64,000 nt of DNA. Source: Oegoconia quadripuncta. Its lineage: Eukaryota; Arthropoda; Insecta; Lepidoptera; Autostichidae. The translations under genes were made by a program, and so were the position numbers. The stretch lies in assembly GCA_949316235.1 (NCBI GenBank), contig OX438741.1, positions 12,525,124 to 12,589,123 of the forward strand, given 5' to 3'. Below the pieces are notes generated by a model, which worked only from the letters and a program-made list of their open reading frames with translations, searched no databases and was not told the origin of the DNA. Positions 57,240 through 64,000 of the stretch are shown here, in pieces. The first letter of the stretch is position 1. Each line of letters begins with the position of its first letter.

Positions 57240-57715
57240 CTGCTCAAAGCCAGAATATCAGGCCGAGTTCGTAAAAAACTTATAAAAGTGTACATTTGGA
57301 GCATTGCTTTGTATGGGTGTGAAACGTGGACTTTAACTCTTAAAGACAAAGAAAGATTGGAAGCTTTTGAGATGTGGTGCTGGAGGAGAATGGAACGTAT
57401 CAGCTGGACAGAGAAGAAAACGAACGAAGAGGTTTTAAATATAGTAAAGGAAAAAAGGAAATTGTTGCAAGTAATTGAGAATAGAAGAGGGAAAATGCTG
57501 GGACACCTTATACGACACGATGATTTCATCAAAACTATAATAGAAGGAAGAATAGAAGGGAAAAGAAAAAGAGGAAGACCGAGAATAAGCTACATGCAGC
57601 AAATAAAAGAGAAGTTGAACGTCGTGTCGTATCAGGAGGTCAAGAGGAAGGCGGAGAGCAGAGAGATATGGAAAAATCTCCACCGACAAGAGCATGGCTC
57701 TTAAATCAGATGATG
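57240..57715 (+). pseudogene. LINE ORF2 C-terminal fragment (endonuclease-RT type), open frame
   Basis: About 138 codons open on the plus strand: YGCETWTLTLKDKERLEAFE, MWCWRRMERISWTEKKTNEE, RRGKMLGHLIRHDDFIK, IEGKRKRGRPRISYMQQIKE, ending HRQEHGS. This is a widespread LINE (RTE/RTE-X-like) C-terminal region. 5'-truncated, so not functional, but well preserved and thus fairly young. Confidence 0.85.
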
Positions 57716-57719
57716 ATGA

Positions 57720-57900
57720 ATTATGTGAAATAGGCTGCAAACGCGACCGTCAAATGACACAACGCTTTTTTCGATGATGGTTATAAAAATAAAAACTATA
57801 CCTATGCCAATACCATCTATTTCACTTACCTAATAATAATATGTCCTATTTTTTTCCTTACGGTAAAAACTCATCCGGTATATATTTTAAGCTGATTATG
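57720..57900. repeat. Dispersed repeat with TTACGGTAAAAA motif
   Basis: GCAAACGCGACCGTCAAATG, TATTTCACTTACCTAATAAT, CTTACGGTAAAAACTCATCC. Parallel to 45850-46040. Confidence 0.6.
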
Positions 57901-58689
57901 AACACATTTTTCTCAGTGCATGTATGTATGTCTCTCCTATCGAACATGTTTTCCTTCACATTTGCAGGGTCTTGCTGGAAGAAATCTCTTTTTAGAGATA
58001 AGCTAGTGCCTCTTGTACATCCCATATCTAGTATGTATTTGACCTTTATGTGTACTCGTGTGCAATAAATTATAAATAGAAAATAAATAGGTCCTTAACT
58101 ATGAAATTGGCGTTTTGTATGAAGAATTTCATTAATTTTTTTGTTTTTCATTTGTTTTTTTTTTTTTGGGAACGGCAAATCCAAATTTAGCTAAACTTTG
58201 TGCGTATTATCGGATAACATTAAGTTAAGTATAGGCACCGTTAATTTTTAAAAGTAACCGCTTTTTTATAAAAGTTAAAGCGAATCTAAGAAATGATTAT
58301 GGGAAGCACATGAAAAGAGCTCTGTTCAAATTTTTTATTATGTGATTTAGCCCAGATATTAAAAAATATTTCATGTGTAACCTTGAAATAATATTCCATT
58401 TTCCAAATAAAAAACAAATTTGGATATAGCTTCGACAATGGCAGGAATTAGTACATATGATTAACGAAGAAAATAAACTCCAATTTCATAGGTAAATATC
58501 ATATTTATGGGCAAGTGCAAGTAACAAAGCTATGGAGGTATATCGACGTGAAAATCTGGAATGCGCGAGAATCAGAGGTCTAAGCCTCAGGCTAACATCT
58601 ATGATATGAATAGTTTCGGGAAATTATTTTAATCGACTTCCAAAACAGAGGTTCGGTTGTAGAATAGCAGAGTCGTTGATGGTGGCAAG
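57901..58689. other. Gene-free stretch
   Basis: 57950-58075 resembles 34150-34320 (probable LINE 3' end). 58110-58500 contains words inverted relative to 40300-40420 (GAAATTGGCGTTTTGTATGA, TTTCATGTGTAACCTTGAAA). No gene. Confidence 0.4.
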
Positions 58690-58755
58690 GTTGAATGGAA
58701 GAGATCGCCTTTAATAATAAGGCCTTCCTTCTCCTTTAAAACCACCACCACCTTT
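58690..58755 (+). mobile_element. LINE L3 3' end
   Basis: GAATGGAAGAGATCGCCTTT then AATAAGGCC. Confidence 0.55.
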
Positions 58756-58925
58756 AACCGCCTCCGTGGCTCAATGTAAACAATATTGGGTTTACGATTC
58801 GGAGGTCGCGGATTCGATCCCCAGCGGGGTACATATTTAGTGCTCGGTTTGGTTGGTGGTAGGGCATTTTACGTGTTAGAATCAGGTGTGATTGAGGTCA
58901 AGTGCCAACCCGTTGTGCATAAAAA
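58756..58925 (+). mobile_element. SINE S2 with internal deletion
   Basis: CCGCCTCCGTGGCTCAATGT head, GGTCGCGGATTCGATCCCCA, GGTTGGTGGTAGGGCATTTT, then directly the 3' end GTGATTGAGGTCAAGTGCCA. Confidence 0.85.
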
Positions 58926-59221
58926 AAAGGCCGCCTAATTATACTCTTAAGTGTTGTTTTGTTTTCCTTGTGCCGTTGTTATAATGTTATGTTATTGTTA
59001 TTAAATAGTATGTTATTAAATTGTTATTCTGTATAATTTAGGCATTGTGTTGTGATAATTTTATGATTGTTGTTTGTTTGCCGTCATTTTTATTTCGATG
59101 TTTAATAAATCGTATTTTTTCCAAGCTTTAATTTATTATTTATTTAATTTGCTTCTTATGTATGTTCGTTCAAAGCAAGTCAAATTAGAACTTTTGCCTA
59201 TTTACCTAAGGACCTGAAATT
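58926..59221. other. Gene-free stretch
   Basis: 58930-59130 may be LINE L3 3' UTR (GGCCGCCTAATTATACTC). No gene. Confidence 0.4.
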
Positions 59222-59960
59222 TTGCGTACTCGTTCAGTACTGACGACGATTGGACCTAGAGTGTCTTTTAGAGATAAGTTTAAGGAAATTAATATCTTAA
59301 CAATGACTTCTCAATACATTTATGAGAATTTGTTATATGCAAAAAAAAATATAACATTATTCACTAAAAATAGTGATAGGCACAATGTTAATACAAGGAA
59401 TAAGAATCAGTTATCTGTTTATGTTAGCCGACTACACAAAGTTAGTAAATCCTTCAAAGGGCAATGTATACACTTTTATAATAAGGTTCCAGTAGTCATT
59501 CAAAATTTGCCTTGAAATAAATTTAAAGCAATCATAAAACAGAAATTATTAGCAAAAGGCTATTATAAAATCACTGAAAATAGTCAATGATAAGCAAGCA
59601 TGGACATAGCTGCCTTATTATTCATATAATTATCAAATCACAAATTGTAACCCATAATCTGTTTAAAAGAGCAACCCTAGAGTTTCTTGCTCGTTCTTCT
59701 CTGGGTAGTCAGCTTTGTGAAAGAAGCCGTAAATTTAAATGTAATATTAATATTAATAGTGATACACTTCTTCGACGAACGCTAATGTGAAAGAGACTCC
59801 CCGGATACGATATATCCTCCGATTCCCCTGTTGTGGGGAAATGCCGCGGACATAAATTGTACGAGTATCTTTGTTCTGCATAAACGAGCGGTTCGCGCGA
59901 TTTACAAACTGGGCCTCAGAGTATCTCTTAGGAATAAATTTAAAGAAATTAATATAGCAA
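59222..59960 (+). mobile_element. Two LINE L1 fragments in tandem
   Basis: 59240-59765: SFRDKFKEINILTMTSQYIY, NKNQLSVYVSRLHKVSKSFK, then the L1 tail. 59822-59960: WGNAADINCTSIFVLHKRAV, IYKLGLRVSLRNKFKEIN, a second copy cut on both sides. Confidence 0.8.
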
Positions 59961-59999
59961 TACGTTTACGAAAACTTAATAGTAATGTATGTATGTTCG

Positions 60000-60400
60000 A
60001 TGACTGCTTAATTGCAGAGCCTTGAACACCGTCGCAAAGTCGCCTGTCTCTCAGTTTTTTACAGGATGTATTGCGGAGAGTGTGCGTTGGAATTACATAA
60101 TCTTATTCCACCGTCGCCCTTCCATCTTCGGACCACTAGGCGTGGGGAGGGATTCCACCCGTATATGTATAGTTAATATACCGAACATTCGCACTAAGAA
60201 GCTCGATTCTTCATTCATCATCCGAATAGACAAGGCACGGAACTCCCATCCGGCGTCAGTCTCTCCTGAATCCTACAGCCTTGGGATCTTCAAGAGTGAA
60301 TAGGAATTTACTGGGATCGCGTGCTTCATCTTCGACCACATCGTCACTTTCCATCAGGTGAGATTGTGGTCAAACGCGAATCCAGTCAATCATAAAAAAA
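60000..60400 (+). mobile_element. LINE L2 3' end
   Basis: AGCCTTGAACACCGTCGCAA, CTTCGGACCACTAGGCGTGG, GGTCAAACGCGAATCCAGTC and poly(A). Confidence 0.85.
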
Positions 60401-60765
60401 ATACATAGATATATAAAATATTACTTTAAGACAGTCAATAACTTTTTGTGTCTTAGGACACGTTTTGAAGACTTTTTGGGGGTAGCTTTTTTACTCTAGG
60501 TGGTACATAGTCGTTTTGTTCTAGTGACGTTAGGGCAAATTATCAGTTGAGATATGGTGGAAAACATGCAAATTTAGTCAATTAAGCGCTTAGGCTGTAT
60601 TTGCTAATAAATGACTCAAGCAGTGACGTCATTATAAGGTTTTCGTATGCAAGTGACATCATCGGGCAGTGCGTAGGTCAATCAGGTCTTAAAGGTGATG
60701 CCATGGAAACAGATGAGACTTTCAGTAAATACAAATGATTAAAAAAAAATACAATTCTTCTAATT
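60401..60765. other. Gene-free stretch
   Basis: Nothing recognised. Confidence 0.4.
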
Positions 60766-60953
60766 TATATAATAATAAATAATAAATATTTCGGACACTT
60801 ACACCAATCATCTAGTCCCAAACTAAGCAAACATCCAAGACTCGGGAATAAATGTTCATATTCATCAAACAAACATTTACCCGTCGCGAGATTCGAACCC
60901 GCAACCGTTGGTTTCGCTGATAGGGTCACTATCTACTACACCAATCGGTCGTC
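60766..60953 (-). mobile_element. SINE S1, antisense, internally deleted
   Basis: Tail AATAATAAATATTTCGGACA, then a jump from AACTAAGCAAAC to ATCCAAGACTCGGG, then the B box complement and head GACGACCGATTGG. Confidence 0.85.
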
Positions 60954-61039
60954 AAAAATGTATTTAGTACTTACAATACTACATAGCTAATAATGATGTC
61001 GGCATGTATACTAAATACAAGAAATTGCAGAGTTCATAT

Positions 61040-61180
61040 TACTAGTAAAACGACACAACGCTTTATTCGATGATGGTTTTGAAAAAAAAAAAACATAAAC
61101 TACCTATGTCAATACCTATTTCACTTACCAAAATTATGTCCTATTTTTTTTATGGTAAAAAAACTCATTCCAGAATATGT
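61040..61180. repeat. Dispersed repeat with TATGGTAAAAA motif
   Basis: CGACACAACGCTTTATTCGA, TATTTCACTTACCAAAATTA, TATGGTAAAAAAACTCATTC. Same family as 57720-57900. Confidence 0.55.
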
Positions 61181-61447
61181 ATGTTACCACCTACAGCCTA
61201 AATACCTAGCCCAAAATTCACGTTCGTTTAATCGTTGGGAAAAATTTTGCACAAAATATTGGCAAAATGGCAGAGCATTCGCGCCCATCTTTAAATCGAC
61301 CAATCTAAGCTGGACACACGACCTGATAAAGGTAGAGAGAAGATAAAAAAGGAGCACAAATTAAAGCTTGTGAGAGGACTTTGAAAGCAAACAAGACTTT
61401 GAAGTCACGGATGTTTATATAAATATTTAAATATCTGTTATATAGTA

Positions 61448-62054
61448 CAGTCAACTGCAGCTAAAGTATACCCTCATCTATTGCATTATCTTGCAAAGAA
61501 AATCACTCCTGCACTCGTGGCGTAGTCGCATTCCCTATTGGTTTTCGGTTAGCGAAGTTAAGATGTTTTATTCAAAAAATTAAATTCAGAAATGTAAATT
61601 TTGTGAGTTGGACATTAATGGCCGCGCGCTCTAACCTACTTTGACACAACACACAAACACGTGCCGCGGTATCTTAGAAGACGCCGAAAGGCGAGTGGCG
61701 ACCACTCGCCGCTCGCTGCCGGCGCTTGCCCCGGCGCCGCCGCATCTTGCTGTGATTGGTTGCGCCCTGTGCCCCGCCACCCACCTGCCCTTTGGCGTCT
61801 TCCATATCATTGGTACGTTGCCTGTTTTTTCTCATTGATAAAACAAGGTACAATCGAATTGAAGTAAGTGTGTTAATGTGTATTTTCCTTTGCACTTACA
61901 TTTTTTTTCTCGGAAACTAAATTTTTAATGAATATATTATTTTATTGTCATGTACGTGCAATTGCCAAAGTTTGTCGGGTTAATTTTGTTAGACCCTATA
62001 AATGCACTAGATCTATTTATAGGAATATACCCCATTTTTAGCTGCAGCTGACTG
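61448..62054. mobile_element. Tc1/mariner-type MITE, 607 bp, holding a T element
   Basis: Inverted ends CAGTCAACTGCAGCTAAAG and complement of TTTAGCTGCAGCTGACTG, flanked by TA (61446-61447 and 62055-62056). It contains most of a T element at 61566-61996. Confidence 0.8.
61566..61996. mobile_element. TIR element family T, left-truncated
   Basis: Starts inside the T sequence (AAATTCAGAAATGTAAATTT) and runs to the right end TTTTGTTAGACCC, followed by TATA. Confidence 0.8.
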
Positions 62055-62105
62055 TACAAGCTTTGCTTAGTTGGTGTAACTGTCCGAAATATTTATTTAT
62101 TCAAA

Positions 62106-62534
62106 GTTTGAACTCCTCTGATGGACTCGCATAGAGAGTTCCAGAAACGAATGACTATTTATTCGTAACGAAATGACTTAATTAAATACTTAGTATTGTT
62201 TTACATATTAATGAGTATACCAGTATAAATGGTACCTAGGTATTCGTCACGCATCTCGTTTTAATTCCAGATAAATCCAACTCATACAATTAATTATAAC
62301 CGGGACTAAACATTTCATTAACAAACAATTATTGTCATTCATTAATTTATTTATAGTTTTCCTAGTCAGTAATTAATTATGAATAACAAGTAAACTAGAG
62401 CAACATATTCCGTACACGTGAAGTATGATTTTAGCTTAAATGAAGACAAATGAACGGAACAATGGAGTAAGAGAATAATTGAACAAAGTGATATTGTTGT
62501 GTACACAAAGTACCTCTGTAATAGTCCGCTTCAA
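62106..62534. other. Gene-free stretch
   Basis: Nothing recognised. Confidence 0.4.
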
Positions 62535-62870
62535 ACCGCCTCCGTGGCTCAATGTAAACAACATTGGGTTTACGATTCGGAGGTTGCGGGTTCGATCCCC
62601 AGCGGGGTACATGTTTAAGCACTCGGTTTGGTTGGTGGTAGGGCATTTTAAATGTCCGCCTGGCTAGCTACCTCCATCTTATCTAAATCTGCCGCCAAAC
62701 AGCAATGTTTATAGCATTGTTGTGTTCCGGTTGTCAGAGGTAAGATAGCCAGTCCCCCAAATGTGTTGATGTTTCCGGGTCAGTACGCTTCCACCTTCGA
62801 CCTCATCTTCACTTAACCTATCAGGTGTGATTGAGGTCAAGTACGAACCCTTCGTGCATAAAAAAAAGTT
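62535..62870 (+). mobile_element. SINE S2, reference full-length copy
   Basis: 336 bp: GCCTCCGTGGCTCAATGTAA (tRNA-like head), GGTTGCGGGTTCGATCCCCA (B box), body GTCCGCCTGGCTAGCTACC and TTCCGGTTGTCAGAGG, 3' end CAGGTGTGATTGAGGTCAAG and poly(A). Confidence 0.9.
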
Positions 62871-62879
62871 CAATAAGGA

Positions 62880-63195
62880 AAAATGCAATACAATACAAAT
62901 ACTCTTTATTGCACAAAATAATCCCAACTAATATTATAAATGCCTATATGTATGTTTGTTACCTCTTCCGCCTATACGGCTGGACGGATTTGGATGAAAT
63001 TTGGTGGGTAAACAGATTAGGACCTGGATTAAAATATAGGCAAATTTTTTTGCTGAACCGATTTTGATAAAATCTTTCACGCGGACGAAGTCGCGGTCGG
63101 AAGGCGTTTACAATAATTTATGATGATAACAATAGGACACAATTAGGCCGTCTTATTACTAAAAGCGATATCTTCCATTCAACCCGCAATGGGAA
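62880..63195 (-). mobile_element. LINE L3 3' UTR, antisense, split by a Helitron-like repeat
   Basis: Left part CAATACAATACAAATACTCT...CAAAATAATCCC; right part TTTACAATAATTTATGATGA...AAAGCGATATCTTCC. Uninterrupted relatives stand at 36085-36215 and 44960-45090. Confidence 0.75.
62927..63108 (+). mobile_element. Helitron-like non-autonomous repeat, compact
   Basis: ACTAATATTATAAATGCC start, GGATTTGGATGAAATTTGGT middle, CACGCGGACGAAGTCGCGG end. It interrupts the LINE L3 tail without an obvious target duplication, as expected for a Helitron-type insertion. Confidence 0.65.
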
Positions 63196-63360
63196 ATTTA
63201 TAGATCGAAAAATTTCCTTTAACATTCTTTCTTCTTCTTCCTATAGGTAATGTTAAATGCCGTGATTTTTTGCACATTGATAGAACACCTGTCAGTGATA
63301 AAATAAAAATGTTTTCTATTTCAAAAAAATGTTTGCTAAACTTTGCTAAACCCTTTTTTT

Positions 63361-63628
63361 ATGTTTTTATGTGTGTGCATTAGTGTGTGTAATTTGTCAT
63401 AAATATAAAGAAGTTATTGATCGATTTTTTGTGAAAATAGTTACAGGAGTTCTAAGTACATTCTCCGACGCAATGAAATTCACAGTGGTAAGTTATTATA
63501 ATCCATATTTTATTTCTAAATGCTTATTTAGAACTCCCGTAATTATTTTCAAAAAAATCGATCGATAACTTCTTTATATTTGTGAAAAATTACACACACA
63601 CACATTATATCCACACACATAAAAACAT
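63361..63628. mobile_element. Palindromic MITE, 268 bp with arms of about 95 bp
   Basis: Left arm ATGTTTTTATGTGTGTGCAT ... AGTTATTGATCGATTTTTT ... TACAGGAGTTCTAA and right arm TTAGAACTCCCGTAATTATT ... GATCGATAACTTCTTTATAT ... ACACACATAAAAACAT are reverse complements with some mismatches. Half-copies stand at 10060 and 40735. Confidence 0.8.
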
Positions 63629-64000
63629 CTATTTTCTAAGCTAACAAACATAACATTAGTTTGCAAAGACTACTGTTAGTTTGTTTTCAATGTAACAGTT
63701 CGATGACACAAGTATACTGTATACTTAATAGGAGATCCCAACCTTGGTCTATAGTTTATACACACTAAAACCGAAATTAAATTATCAAACTAGTCATAAT
63801 CTCGTGTAAGAAAGTTACATAGTATCTTTAGGTCATCTAGAAGCAGGTTGTGTCAAGTCTTAAGATGATAAACACGATTAATGGCATGTAACATTGACAT
63901 TAAGAAGACTTCCCCGGGTCAGGCGCCACAACCGTTAGAGCGGCTGTCGTGGGAATGAAAACACACGGACGATAACTACAAGGCTTAAACTGTAGTCTGG
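63629..64000. other. Gene-free stretch
   Basis: Nothing recognised to the window end. Confidence 0.4.

Larger units (their letters stand above)
61400..62105 (+). mobile_element. SINE S1 fragment split by a nested insertion
   Basis: Left piece GGATGTTTATATAAATATTT...CTGTTATATAGTA to 61447; right piece AAGCTTTGCTTAGTTGGTGT...TCCGAAATATTTATTTATT from about 62058. Together they match the 3' two thirds of S1. Confidence 0.75.

Overview
The window is nuclear DNA from a eukaryote, most likely a moth or butterfly (Lepidoptera). It is AT-rich, its genes have GT-AG introns, and it is packed with repeats: tRNA-derived SINEs, 5'-truncated non-LTR retrotransposons, MITEs, Helitron-like pieces and a Copia LTR element. 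The short effector-type caspases also fit Lepidoptera. Species cannot be fixed from the sequence alone.

Layout. 1-836: a 469-bp tandem duplication carrying antisense SINEs. About 840-8830: a probable DNA-transposon cassette. It has an intact two-exon Tnp2/CMC-like transposase (+, 1467-3759), a convergent intact two-exon DUF4806-type companion gene (-, 6344-4508), a degenerate tandem array between their 3' ends, and a small two-exon gene with a BESS-like tail (-, 8395-7617). An RTE tail and a Tc1/mariner-type MITE have inserted into it. 8.9-15.2 kb: dispersed repeats only. 15271-24737 (-): caspase A, four exons, 325 codons. 24.7-47.2 kb: intergenic, with SINEs, a broken Helitron helicase, simple-sequence satellites, a very young Copia element (28366-33332, identical 264-bp LTRs), a strictly phased 16-bp array and many LINE fragments. 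47356-56167 (+): caspase B, five exons, 354 codons. 56.2-64 kb: LINE, SINE and MITE debris with several nested insertions.

The two caspase genes are the main host genes. They are divergently arranged paralogues about 22.6 kb apart. Their first three introns have the same phases and sit at the same places in the protein, including one that splits the active-site motif between Q and ACRG. Both keep the catalytic His and Cys and the substrate-pocket arginines, so both look able to act as proteases in apoptosis or a related process. Their introns are almost wholly transposable elements, some ending within 40-70 bp of an exon.

The most unusual items are the three-gene transposon-like cassette, the caspase pair (B has an extra 3' exon), the 16-bp phased array at 37.75 kb, a 1-kb foldback element, and several hairpins and nested insertions. 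Exon joins were worked out by hand from splice sites, phase and homology. No transcript, database search or alignment program was used.
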